60,615 nucleotides of DNA from HKCCE3408 sp039191215 (GTDB lineage: Bacteria; Pseudomonadota; Alphaproteobacteria; Rhodobacterales; Rhodobacteraceae): assembly GCA_039191215.1 (NCBI GenBank), contig JBCCXT010000020.1, positions 1-60,615 on the forward strand, given 5' to 3'. This document shows positions 20,250 to 28,680 of this stretch, one piece after another. Under the pieces are notes generated by a model, which did no database searches, was not told the DNA's origin, and saw only the letters and a program-made list of their open reading frames with translations. Both the position numbers and the translations under genes were made by a program. Numbering within the stretch: the stretch's first letter is position 1; each line of letters opens with the position of its first letter.

Positions 20250-21404
20250 CTAAGGCAGGCTGGCCAGCCACCGAACTGCCGCATCCAAGACCGCCTGAAT
20301 GCCAGGCTTTTGAGCCACCAGCCAAGCCGCAGCCGCAACACCGCCCGCCGCACCGATCTTTTTGACGAACTCGGTTGCCGCGGCGTCGAGCTTGTTGCCT
20401 GCCCAAGCACCGCAGACTGACAAAACCGCCTTGAGCTTGCTGATCGCCCGCGCAATCGCGTCCTTGTTTGGGGTCTGCGCATCAAGTTGTTCCCGCAAAT
20501 CCTCAATTGGCGCAAAGATGATCGTGACCGCTTCATGATGGCCCAAGTCGTCTCTGATCGGCTCAGGCGGACTGTTCCCGCCAATCCCATGCCGAGAGAC
20601 CTCAGCCTCCGCCAGGCGCGCCTCAAGCTCGCCGATACGCAGGACCAACTCATACCGAGACCGGATCCTCTCGATTTCATCGGCGACCGCCTCCGGCCCG
20701 GCCTCCCAGATCTCATCGGGGATCAGAGCAATCTGCTCCTGCAAATCCCAAGGCAACGGGTCCCCCGTCATCGCCCTATGATACCATTCGCCCCAAAAGT
20801 ACCAGTGGCCGCTTAGACGGGGTGCAGGTGCAAAATCGACGGTAGCAACCGGGAAGGATGAATTCCGTTCAAAATCCCGATTAAGGTCTTCGTAAACCAG
20901 CGAAATCAGAGGTTCGTAGCGCTCTGCCCCTTTCTTTTTCACCCCATCTAAAGCGACATGAATCGAAGTATCGGCCGCGGTAACTGCGTCAAACCTCGCG
21001 TCCGCGATCATGGCCAAATTTTGGAGCGCATAAACGTAGTCGCGCCCTTCGAAATCCCAGTTTTCCGTATTCAACTTGGATATTAATACTTCTGTCACTC
21101 TAGACACTTGAGTTTCTGGCAGCAACGCGAGTACCGAAACAGACATCAACGCTCTGTAAAATGTCAAAACGAGCGCGGAGCGGCTGGACTGGGAGCCAAA
21201 TTCTCTTAAAGCCAAAGGGAGAGTCCGCATTGCATGTCTGAATGCGATCAGGATCAAATATTCCCTTGTCTCTTGCCGCAGTCGGGCAAGGTACTCTTCA
21301 TCGTTCGAAACCGCCAAATCCAAACCCCTGAACCAGCCCAACCAGCCTAGCCGCACGGCCCAGGACTTCCAATCCCTTCCCCCCGCACGCCTTCCACGCT
21401 CCAT
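20250..21404 (-). CDS. Unknown protein, paralogue of the gene at 27004
   Basis: Up to 384 residues; the start is uncertain (ATG 21404, or a TTG near residue 30 preceded by AGGGG). I do not recognise a family. The C-terminal half matches the protein at 27004-28086 in order: FWGEW versus FWRAW, then DPLPWDLQEQIALIPDEIW versus TPLPWSVQAEIARLPQDAW, then AGPEAVADEI, a coiled-coil stretch (LRIGELEARLAEAE), and a C-terminal block IGAAGGVAAAAW versus IGKSGGVATANW. A GIGGNSPPEPI motif sits in the linker. The last 55 residues are hydrophobic and helical and could insert in a membrane. The gene lies beside a fragment of lepA in what looks like an accessory insertion. Confidence 0.75.
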   Translation of the reverse strand: MERGRRAGGRDWKSWAVRLGWLGWFRGLDLAVSNDEEYLARLRQETREYLILIAFRHAMRTLPLALREFGSQSSRSALVLTFYRALMSVSVLALLPETQVSRVTEVLISKLNTENWDFEGRDYVYALQNLAMIADARFDAVTAADTSIHVALDGVKKKGAERYEPLISLVYEDLNRDFERNSSFPVATVDFAPAPRLSGHWYFWGEWYHRAMTGDPLPWDLQEQIALIPDEIWEAGPEAVADEIERIRSRYELVLRIGELEARLAEAEVSRHGIGGNSPPEPIRDDLGHHEAVTIIFAPIEDLREQLDAQTPNKDAIARAISKLKAVLSVCGAWAGNKLDAAATEFVKKIGAAGGVAAAAWLVAQKPGIQAVLDAAVRWLASLP

Positions 21405-21937
21405 CCCCTGGGACCATCACACACAGGCCTCCGATGACCGAGCTTGCCCGCATCTGCAATTTCTCCATCGTCGCCCATATCGACCATCTGAAATAGGGCC
21501 TCAACTCCTGGTCGTGCTGCTCTGCCAATTTCAACGATCTATCGCCCGTCGTCAGCCCTGGGCGCGGCGATCAAACGGTGGTTCGAGGCAGTCTGTTTTC
21601 GCAGACCTGAACGCGCGGAACACAGAGTCTAGCCCAACCAAATCAAGGAGCCTTGGGCTAGCATGCCATCGCTTGCGCCGTTAGTCCCAGCGGCAATGGC
21701 ACGTGATGAGCGGTACTTTCAGCTTATCCAGAGCAGCGCGGCAACCAAATGGTTCGATCTGATTGGATCAAAGGATCGCAAGCGCTCAGCCCCATCCGCA
21801 CGGCGCGCAATTCGCGAGTGTCGTGCTGAGTAGCCTATCGCTATGCGTCACCCTTCCACCCGGGCCGACCTCGCATTATCCTCTGCAACAACCCGCCGCA
21901 GCCCCTCGCCACCGGCCCCAGCCCGGAGACCCGATCC
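21405..21937. other. Intergenic region holding the lepA fragment and a hairpin
   Basis: Besides the lepA fragment it contains a perfect 9-bp inverted repeat, CTAGCCCAA and TTGGGCTAG (21629-21661, 15-nt loop), without a T-tract. No coding sequence in it has visible support. Confidence 0.5.
21434..21495 (+). pseudogene. Fragment: duplicate of the first 60 bases of lepA
   Basis: The sequence from the ATG at 21434 reads MTELARICNFSIVAHIDHLK and then stops. The real LepA at 22406 begins MTELSRIRNFSIVAHIDHGK. At the DNA level about 55 of 62 bases match; similarity stops abruptly after the stop codon but may extend weakly about 25 nt upstream. It is a truncated copy in the same orientation, about 970 nt before the intact gene. 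Confidence 0.85.
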
Positions 21938-22339
21938 ATGCGTGCTGCTCTCATCTCTCTTCTTCTCGCCGGCCCCGTCCTGGCCCAAGACCTCCAGCTC
22001 AGCGCGGAGCATGCAGGCTTTCGGGAATATTACTGCGTCACCGAGGGCGCGCTTGCGAACCAAGGCTCCGACACGCTCCAGGAGGTGAATGGCTATTTTC
22101 TCCTCTACCGCGATGGCGCGGAGATTGGGCGCTCACGAGGTTCGTCCTTCCTCGGACTGACCCCTGGCGCCACGGCAACCGCGCGGATGGAGGCGCCCAA
22201 TAGCCCCTGTGACACGGCCGACGAATACCGCTTCATCGTCAATGCCTGCATGCAAGACGGCCGCTTCATCGATCGTGCTGACTGCGCGGGCATGCTCACT
22301 GGCACAGGCGCTGTCACCACAATCGCCCCGCGCGACTGA
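21938..22339 (+). CDS. Small exported protein of unknown function
   Basis: A 133-residue protein. The first 16 residues (MRAALISLLLAGPVLA, cleavage at AQD) form a clear Sec signal peptide. The mature protein is predicted to be beta-rich and has four cysteines (YYCV, SPCDT, NACMQ, ADCAG), consistent with two disulphides in the periplasm. It ends 66 nt before lepA on the same strand. I do not recognise a family. Confidence 0.8.
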   Translation: MRAALISLLLAGPVLAQDLQLSAEHAGFREYYCVTEGALANQGSDTLQEVNGYFLLYRDGAEIGRSRGSSFLGLTPGATATARMEAPNSPCDTADEYRFIVNACMQDGRFIDRADCAGMLTGTGAVTTIAPRD

Positions 22340-22405
22340 ACGCCCCTTTCCGAAACCCCGGTCATCGGCTATCTCCCCCTGCAACAAGACCCTTTGCAGG
22401 CGCCC

Positions 22406-24205
22406 ATGACCGAGCTTTCCCGCATCCGCAACTTCTCCATCGTCGCCCATATCGACCATGGGAAATCGACGCTTGCCGACCGGCTGATCCAGCTCACCGG
22501 CACGGTGGCTGAGCGCGACATGCAGGACCAGCTCCTTGACAGTATGGATATCGAGCGCGAACGCGGCATCACAATCAAGGCTAACACCGTGCGCATCGAA
22601 TACCCTGCGCGAGACGGCCACACATACGTGCTCAACCTCATCGACACGCCCGGCCATGTCGATTTCGCCTATGAGGTCAGCCGCTCCATGCGCGCGGTTG
22701 AGGGATCGCTGCTGGTTGTCGATGCCTCCCAAGGGGTCGAGGCGCAGACGCTTGCCAATGTCTACCAGGCCATTGATGCCGATCATGAGATCGTGCCGGT
22801 GCTGAACAAGATCGACTTGCCCGCCGCAGAGCCCGACCGCATTCGAGAGCAGGTCGAGGACGTGATTGGCATCGACGCAACCGACGCCATTGAGATCTCG
22901 GCCAAGACCGGCCTTGGCATACCCGATGTGCTGGAGGCCATCGTCGAGCGATTGCCCGCGCCCACTGGCACACGTGACGCGGCCCTCAAAGCCATGCTCG
23001 TCGACAGCTACTACGACCCTTACCTGGGCGTCGTTGTCCTGATCCGCGTGATAGACGGTATGATCCACAAAGGTGACCGCATTCGCATGATGTCAACGGG
23101 TGCCGTCTACCCAATCGACCGCCTTGGCGTCTTTAAGCCCGCCATGCAGGATATCGCAGAACTTGGCCCCGGCGAGATGGGCTTTCTCACGGCTTCGATC
23201 AAGCAGGTCCGCGACACCCGCGTGGGTGACACGATTACAACTGAGAAAAAAGGCACCGAGGAGCCGTTGCCGGGCTTTAAGCCTTCAATCCCTGTGGTGT
23301 TTTGCGGCCTTTTTCCCGTCGATGCGGCGGATTTCGAGGATCTGCGCGACGCCATCGAGAAACTGGCCCTGAACGATGCAAGCTTCACCAGCGAAATGGA
23401 GACCTCCGCCGCGCTTGGCTTCGGCTTCCGCTGCGGCTTTCTGGGCCTCTTGCATTTGGAAGTGGTCCGCGACCGCTTGGAGCGTGAATACGATATCGAC
23501 CTGATCACCACGGCGCCTTCGGTGATTTACCACATCTATCTCAAAGACGGTACAAAGATCGATCTGCACAACCCCGCCGATATGCCGGACATGTCGCTTG
23601 TCGACCATATTGAGGAGCCGCGGATTAAAGCCACGATCCTGGTGCCCGATGATTTCCTGGGTGATGTGCTGAAGCTCTGCCAGGACCGCCGCGGCATCCA
23701 GCAGGACCTGACATATGCCGGCAGCCGCGCGATGGTGGTCTATGACCTGCCGCTGAACGAAGTGGTCTTCGACTTCTACGACCGGCTGAAATCGGTGACC
23801 AAGGGCTATGCGTCGTTCGACTATCAGATGATCGGGTATCGCGAGGATTTCCTCGTGAAGATGCAGATCCTCGTGAACGAAGAGCCGGTAGATGCTTTGA
23901 GCATCATGGTCCACCGAGACCGCGCCGAACAACGCGGCCGGGCGATGTGCGAAAAGCTCAAAGAGCTCATCCCCCGCCACATGTTCAAAATCCCGATCCA
24001 AGCGGCGATTGGCGGGCGGGTCATCGCGCGGGAGACTCTTGCCGCGTTGCGCAAAGACGTGACGGCGAAGTGCTACGGCGGCGACGCAACGCGGAAGAAG
24101 AAATTGCTGGAGAAGCAGAAGGCAGGCAAAAAGAAGATGCGCCAGTTCGGGAAGGTCGAAATTCCACAATCGGCGTTTATCAACGCCCTAAAAATGGACG
24201 GCTAA
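22406..24205 (+). CDS. lepA: Elongation factor 4 (LepA), ribosomal GTPase
   Basis: Translational GTPase that acts on stalled or initiating ribosomes; 599 residues, normal length. G1 is AHIDHGKS (near 15-22), G2/G3 region ERGITIKANT and DTPGHVDF, G4 NKIDLP. The LepA-specific C-terminal domain contains DRAEQRGRAMCEKLKELIP and ends in the basic KKKLLEKQKAGKKKMRQFG segment. The ATG at 22406 gives the canonical MTELSRIRNFSIVAHIDHGK start; an in-frame TTG at 22394 is ignored. A 15-bp hairpin overlaps the stop codon. A broken copy of its 5' end lies 970 nt upstream. Confidence 0.97.
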   Translation: MTELSRIRNFSIVAHIDHGKSTLADRLIQLTGTVAERDMQDQLLDSMDIERERGITIKANTVRIEYPARDGHTYVLNLIDTPGHVDFAYEVSRSMRAVEGSLLVVDASQGVEAQTLANVYQAIDADHEIVPVLNKIDLPAAEPDRIREQVEDVIGIDATDAIEISAKTGLGIPDVLEAIVERLPAPTGTRDAALKAMLVDSYYDPYLGVVVLIRVIDGMIHKGDRIRMMSTGAVYPIDRLGVFKPAMQDIAELGPGEMGFLTASIKQVRDTRVGDTITTEKKGTEEPLPGFKPSIPVVFCGLFPVDAADFEDLRDAIEKLALNDASFTSEMETSAALGFGFRCGFLGLLHLEVVRDRLEREYDIDLITTAPSVIYHIYLKDGTKIDLHNPADMPDMSLVDHIEEPRIKATILVPDDFLGDVLKLCQDRRGIQQDLTYAGSRAMVVYDLPLNEVVFDFYDRLKSVTKGYASFDYQMIGYREDFLVKMQILVNEEPVDALSIMVHRDRAEQRGRAMCEKLKELIPRHMFKIPIQAAIGGRVIARETLAALRKDVTAKCYGGDATRKKKLLEKQKAGKKKMRQFGKVEIPQSAFINALKMDG

Positions 24206-24225
24206 GGCCATCCATATTTAGGGCG
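24184..24225 (+). terminator. Hairpin overlapping the lepA stop codon
   Basis: The arm at 24184-24198 (CGCCCTAAAAATGGA) pairs with the arm at 24211-24225 (TCCATATTTAGGGCG) at 14 of 15 positions, with a 12-nt loop holding the TAA stop. There is no T-tract after it, so it may act as an RNA-stabilising 3' end or a non-canonical terminator. Confidence 0.6.
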
Positions 24226-24599
24226 AGTGGAAAAGGCGACTTTCGCAAGAAAGTCTGCCGGCCCACCCCCTCTCTACTCTGGGTGCCTTTGAAATCAGCC
24301 ACCCCGCGACACCGCAAGCCGGGCGCGCGCCTGCCCGTGGGATGGCGCCTCAAACTGCTGAGCAAAGCGCTTTATCCCTCAACCCCGCCGCACAGTTCCT
24401 CTGACAGCGAGGGGCCCCAAAGCGCCAGCCCGCCGGGACGGGCAGGCGCTCGCCCGGCGCGCTGCGCGCTTGATTCCGGGCGTGCACCTTGCTCGAAAGC
24501 CTACGCTTTGAAAGCGCCCGGCCACATGTGGCGAAACAGTGTTCGACAAAATAACCCTAACAAATGATATTAAAGGCATTGAAGAGGAGTGATTTTTTG
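24226..24599. other. Intergenic region after lepA
   Basis: Holds an imperfect hairpin at 24422-24449 (GCGCCAGCCCG and CGGGCAGGCGC, 10 of 11 pairs) in GC-rich DNA, then turns AT-rich from about 24540 into the next gene. I see no gene in it. The AT-rich end probably contains the promoter of the following gene. Confidence 0.5.
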
Positions 24600-25565
24600 A
24601 TGTACCGTCCACTTTACGCCCGTCTTTGGTTAGCGTTGTTTCGATCGGAACAGTTCAACTCAAATTACCAGCCCGACTCACACACACACCCGGCGAAAGA
24701 CAAGTCTGAGGGAGAAAAGGCTCTCTTTGATGCATTAATTGATGCCTCCCGAAGGACACGACGCGTGTCGTTCCTTAGTTTGGCCGGCGTCTTTGTTACT
24801 GTCGCCTTGGCCGTTTTAGTAACGCTATTTGCAGGCCTAATCACGAATATCGATGCATCAGCGGCACTGATAGGTGCACGTTCAGACCTCTTAGAACAGG
24901 AAGACTTACGACGTCAACAAACCGAAGCTTTGGATACCTCTAATGCGCGGCTTCAGTTCATCGAACAAATGGCAATCCAAGCACAGTCGGCGTTCATCCG
25001 TTCACAATTGGAAGTCCAAGCTGAAGCCACTCAAAACGCCGAAAGCGCCTCGGCTGGCTTCTCAGAGTTGATTGTTTCCGGCCCCGATTTGGGACTGCTT
25101 GAAGGATCTGACGTAGCGCCGTCGGACAGTTTCGACTCAATTACCGATGAATACTCGGCGCTACTTGTTTCAACCGACCGTTTACGCAGTGAGGTGTTGC
25201 GCACAGAAAGCCGCATGGAAAAAACGGAAAATACCATTGCTGAACTGACCCGCGAAGCCGCTGGTTTTGGCGAAAGCCGGGAGGCCTTGATCGCGTCTGC
25301 CGTAACCCGTTTCGGTGCCATGGGCGTGCTTCTTTTCTTTGCGCAATCGTTAATAAATCTATACCGCTATACATTGACACTCGCGTCTTCACTGGAGTCG
25401 AAAGCTTATGCAATAGTTGCGTCAGCAAACGCGCCCGAGACCTTCAAAGACGCCATAGACGCGTTTTCGGTCGAAACTATTTCATTTGGCCGACGCGCGA
25501 AAACGCCAATTGAAGAGGCCATAAAGATCCTCGAGGCACTCCGACCAAACTCATCTGGAAAGTAG
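24600..25565 (+). CDS. Two-TM coiled-coil membrane protein of unknown function
   Basis: About 321 residues. A cytoplasmic N-terminus of about 55 residues precedes a transmembrane segment (FLSLAGVFVTVALAVLVTLF, near 58-77). A long helical domain of about 170 residues with coiled-coil character follows (LLEQEDLRRQQTEALDTSNA, then RLRSEVLRTESRMEKTENTI). A second hydrophobic segment is at GAMGVLLFFAQSLINLY, then a C-terminal cytoplasmic part. The ATG at 24600 is preferred because GAGGAG lies 10 nt upstream; an in-frame ATG at 24564 has no such site. Base use is visibly more AT-rich than in neighbouring genes, suggesting recent acquisition. No family recognised. Confidence 0.75.
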   Translation: MYRPLYARLWLALFRSEQFNSNYQPDSHTHPAKDKSEGEKALFDALIDASRRTRRVSFLSLAGVFVTVALAVLVTLFAGLITNIDASAALIGARSDLLEQEDLRRQQTEALDTSNARLQFIEQMAIQAQSAFIRSQLEVQAEATQNAESASAGFSELIVSGPDLGLLEGSDVAPSDSFDSITDEYSALLVSTDRLRSEVLRTESRMEKTENTIAELTREAAGFGESREALIASAVTRFGAMGVLLFFAQSLINLYRYTLTLASSLESKAYAIVASANAPETFKDAIDAFSVETISFGRRAKTPIEEAIKILEALRPNSSGK

Positions 25566-25585
25566 GACCACTCACGCAAAAGCCC

Positions 25586-25920
25586 TCAAGCCGCCTCCGC
25601 CCCGCGCTTCCCTTCCAATAGCCCCACCACACTCACATCCTCCTCCAGCGCCGCCGAATGCAGCCCATAGGTGCTGATTTCCACCTCGACGCCCGCCGTC
25701 AGCCGCGCTCTGGCCCAAATAGACCTACACACCGCTTCCCAAAGACGAGACGAGGTGACCTGAACACCCGCCCTGTGGAGGGACAGCGGCTCTGACCTTT
25801 TGCTCTCGACAATCGCCACGGGACGGACGTCTTGGCGCGTCGGGTCTCCGGGTCGATCCCGACACCATACAGTCTGCCTAAATCCTTCGCCTGCCCCTTT
25901 GCACGGGTAGCTTGACCCAT
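25586..25920 (-). pseudogene. Frameshifted gene remnant of unknown family
   Basis: Two overlapping minus-strand frames read as one protein if a single base is restored near 25817-25822. The first frame starts at 25920 (MGQATRAKGQ, then GVGIDPETRRAKTSVP). The second continues VAIVESKRSEPLSLHRAGV and ends at 25586 with GLLEGKRGAEAA. The repaired product would be about 111 residues. I cannot name it. It lies between the AT-rich membrane protein gene and ppk2. Confidence 0.45.
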
Positions 25921-25988
25921 CTCAAAGCGCGCCTTTCGGATTGGTGCGATACTGGCTCATCGCGCAACGTCGCAGAAAGGACGGCTCC

Positions 25989-26864
25989 ATGGATGATCGC
26001 AGGGATATTGTGCAGGCCGCCGAGGCCAAGGGGATTGAAGTGGACGGCCATTTGGCGGCGGCCCCTCCGGCAACGGCGACGGCATTTGAGCAGGGCCGCT
26101 ACCCTTACGCGCGTAAGATGGGGCGGCGCGCCTATGAGGCAGAGAAGGCCGCGCTGCAGGCTGAGCTCTTGAAGCTGCAGCTTTGGGCGCAAGAGACGGG
26201 CGAGAAGTTCGTGCTGCTCTTTGAGGGGCGTGATGCGGCGGGCAAGGGCGGCTCGATCAAGCGCTTCACCGAGCATCTCAACCCACGTTCGGCCCGGGTT
26301 GTGGCACTGAACAAACCCACCTGGGAGGAGAAGGGACAGTGGTTCTTCCAGCGCTATATCAACGAATTGCCGACGTCCGGCGAAATCGTCTTCTACGACC
26401 GGTCCTGGTACAACCGTGCCGGGGTCGAACGCGTCATGGGTTTTTGTGAGCCGCAGGAATATCCGGAGTTTATGCGCCAAGCGCCGGAATTCGAGCGGAT
26501 GCTGGTGCGATCCGGCATACGGCTTTACAAATATTGGTTCTCGGTGACGCGGCCCGAGCAGCGCCGGCGGTTCAAATCGCGCGAGACCGATCCGCTGAAG
26601 CAGTGGAAGTTAAGCCCGATTGACAAGGCGAGCCTTGAGAAATGGGATGATTACACCCAGGCCAAAGAGGCGATGTTCTTCTATACTGACACCGCGGACG
26701 CGCCCTGGACGATCATCAAGTCGAACGACAAAAAGCGCGCGCGGCTGAACGCGATGCGGCATTTTCTTTCGACGGTCGATTACCCAGACAAAGACCCCGA
26801 GATTGCGCAGTCTCTCGACCCGCTGATCGTGGGAAGTGCGAAGCAAGTGCTGGCCTCTGCCTGA
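25989..26864 (+). CDS. ppk2: Polyphosphate kinase 2 (PPK2)
   Basis: Transfers phosphate between polyphosphate and nucleoside diphosphates. About 291 residues, single PPK2 domain, of normal length. Walker A is visible as FEGRDAAGKGGSIKRF, and the Walker B/lid region as VFYDRSWYNRAGVERVMGF. NDKKRARLNAMRHFL near the C-terminus is also characteristic. The ATG at 25989 (MDDRRDIVQAA) is chosen because AAAGGACGG lies about 8 nt before it; the frame is open back to 25941. It is probably monocistronic. Confidence 0.95.
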   Translation: MDDRRDIVQAAEAKGIEVDGHLAAAPPATATAFEQGRYPYARKMGRRAYEAEKAALQAELLKLQLWAQETGEKFVLLFEGRDAAGKGGSIKRFTEHLNPRSARVVALNKPTWEEKGQWFFQRYINELPTSGEIVFYDRSWYNRAGVERVMGFCEPQEYPEFMRQAPEFERMLVRSGIRLYKYWFSVTRPEQRRRFKSRETDPLKQWKLSPIDKASLEKWDDYTQAKEAMFFYTDTADAPWTIIKSNDKKRARLNAMRHFLSTVDYPDKDPEIAQSLDPLIVGSAKQVLASA

Positions 26865-27003
26865 CCGATTCCGCCGCGTGTGGGCGCAAAGGCGTTAACG
26901 TTTTCCCACAAAACTGCGCCGTGGTTGCCTAAACTTTGCCAGATTGAAGGACCACAACAGTCCTTGAGTGGTGAGTGGCAAAGCGTACATGACGGAGGTT
27001 TTC

Positions 27004-28086
27004 ATGGGTCAAACGGCGGAAATCGTCTCGTTGGCAGTGGCTGGCGAGAACCAGCTTTGGGATTTTCTTGATCGCCAATCGGCCGATGTAACAAGCGCCT
27101 TGGCGCATCGGGCGGCCTTGCGAGCGGTTGCAGAAGCGGTTCGGTTCGACCAGCTGAATGAGGACACCGCACGGTACGCGCTGGCCGCGGCCCGAGCGGC
27201 CCTGATTTCGGGCGTGTTGATCGAGTTTCCCGAAGATGAAGGTCTGCGCGCAGCGGCTGCAGAAGCGGCAGAAGGGACCTTGCTGGTCCGGCGCTTTCAC
27301 CAAAAACTCTGTGAAGCCGAGGCCCCCGCAGCTGAAGCCATGGTGCGCGTGATCTCTGCGCTTGAAGCGGTTGCCGCAACCGACCGGGACACCGCCGCCG
27401 AGATGGCCGGGCACGCCATGCTCGATGATCCGACATGCTATGCCGATTGTGCGCTGAGCGTCGACGAGATGCTGGTGGCGCCGGTGGAGTTGTCAGAGGA
27501 CGAGACGGATCTGATCAACCAGTTCGCCCAGAACGACACCTGGGCATTTTGGCGCGCATGGCACGTAGCCGCTCTGAAAGGTACGCCCTTGCCCTGGTCG
27601 GTCCAAGCCGAGATTGCGCGCCTGCCGCAGGATGCCTGGGATGCTGGTCCGGCGGTCGTCGCGGCCCGTATCGGTCGCGTCTTCGCGCGGATGGAGCTGC
27701 AAACACGCATTGAGGCCTTGGAAAAGCGGATGATGTCCAAAACCGGTCCCAACGGAGGTGCCAAAGAGGATGATGTCGGCCGTGCGCCGGCGAATTTTGC
27801 CGCGATCCGCCTGATCCGAGAGCCGATCGACGATCTGTTGACCCAAGCCCGGTCGCCTAAACCGCAGGCTTTCTTGATTCAAAAAGCGACCTTGCGCCTG
27901 ACGATGATCTTGGCTGCAAGCGGCAAATGGCTTGGCCGGTCCGCCGAAGGCGACATCAAAGAGATGGTTCGCGTGATCGGCAAAAGTGGCGGTGTCGCCA
28001 CGGCCAATTGGATCGATGGGCAAGGGCACAGGATTCGCGCCGTGATTGAGGCCGCAGAAGACTGGCGTCACCGCATCCCGGCCTGA
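27004..28086 (+). CDS. Unknown protein, paralogue of the gene at 20250
   Basis: About 360 residues, mostly helical and Ala-rich. No family is recognised, but residues from about 175 align with the C-terminal half of the protein encoded at 20250-21404: FWRAW, TPLPWSVQAEIARLPQDAW, AGPAVVAARI, a short coiled coil (QTRIEALEKRMMSK), and the C-terminal IGKSGGVATANWIDG block. The linker lacks the GIGGNSPPE motif of its paralogue. The ATG at 27004 is preferred over GTG 26968 because ACGGAGGT lies 6 nt upstream. No signal peptide is visible. It is flanked by ppk2 and by the convergent Lrp-type gene, from which it is separated by a single base. Confidence 0.8.
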   Translation: MGQTAEIVSLAVAGENQLWDFLDRQSADVTSALAHRAALRAVAEAVRFDQLNEDTARYALAAARAALISGVLIEFPEDEGLRAAAAEAAEGTLLVRRFHQKLCEAEAPAAEAMVRVISALEAVAATDRDTAAEMAGHAMLDDPTCYADCALSVDEMLVAPVELSEDETDLINQFAQNDTWAFWRAWHVAALKGTPLPWSVQAEIARLPQDAWDAGPAVVAARIGRVFARMELQTRIEALEKRMMSKTGPNGGAKEDDVGRAPANFAAIRLIREPIDDLLTQARSPKPQAFLIQKATLRLTMILAASGKWLGRSAEGDIKEMVRVIGKSGGVATANWIDGQGHRIRAVIEAAEDWRHRIPA

Positions 28087-28545
28087 TCAGAGCCTGATCG
28101 CTGGCCCGTCCCGGGCCACGATCTGCCGCAGCGAAAAACTTGTGCGGGTGGCCCGGATACCGGGCACCTGCAAAAGGCTTTCTTCCAGGAAACGATCAAA
28201 TGCTGGCAAATCCGCGGCGACAATTTTCATCAATACGTCCCGCGTGCCCGTCATAAGGTGGCATTCCATCACTTCGTCAAATCGCGAAACGGCGGCTTCG
28301 AAATTAGTGAGTACTTGGCGCGCATTGCCCTCAAGCTCAACAAAGACAAAGACGGTCAGCGGCAGCCCGATGGCCGTCTGATCGACCCTGGCGCCATAGC
28401 CGCGAATTATCCCTTCCGCCTCCAGCCTCGCGATGCGCCGCGCACAGGGTGTGGCGGAAAGCCCAACCCGGTCGCTCAGCTCGATCACAGGCAGGCGCCC
28501 TTCGCTTTGCAGGATAGTGACGATTTGCCGGTCGATCCGGTCCAT
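28087..28545 (-). CDS. Lrp/AsnC family transcriptional regulator
   Basis: A 152-residue feast/famine regulator. The N-terminal helix-turn-helix spans about residues 5-50 (MDRIDRQIVTILQSEGRLP, then SATPCARRIARLEAEGII). The C-terminal RAM ligand-binding domain follows (VMECHLMTGTRDVLMKIVA). It is transcribed divergently from a leucine-type amino acid dehydrogenase 135 nt away, so it very likely controls that gene in response to an amino acid and may regulate itself. Confidence 0.94.
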   Translation of the reverse strand: MDRIDRQIVTILQSEGRLPVIELSDRVGLSATPCARRIARLEAEGIIRGYGARVDQTAIGLPLTVFVFVELEGNARQVLTNFEAAVSRFDEVMECHLMTGTRDVLMKIVAADLPAFDRFLEESLLQVPGIRATRTSFSLRQIVARDGPAIRL

Positions 28546-28619
28546 TAGCGGATTTCACTCAATGATGATCTCTTCATAGGGATATACCGCGCGATATGCC
28601 CGCGGCAAGGCGTGATTTG

Positions 28620-28642
28620 GCGACTTCGCGCGGGCAAGTCGC
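28620..28642. promoter_or_regulatory. Inverted repeat between lrp-type gene and dehydrogenase
   Basis: GCGACTT and AAGTCGC form a perfect 7-bp inverted repeat with a 9-nt centre, 39 nt before the dehydrogenase start. It lies where a regulator of the divergent pair could bind. It could equally be an mRNA hairpin. Confidence 0.4.
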
Positions 28643-28680
28643 GCTAGGCTAATTCCAACGCGTTGTCCGGAGCCATAACC

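Noticed and set aside
22133..24169. Long open frames antisense to lepA (311 and 294 residues)
   Set aside because: They mirror the lepA codons in GC-rich DNA, have no family motif and no ribosome site, while lepA itself is unmistakable.
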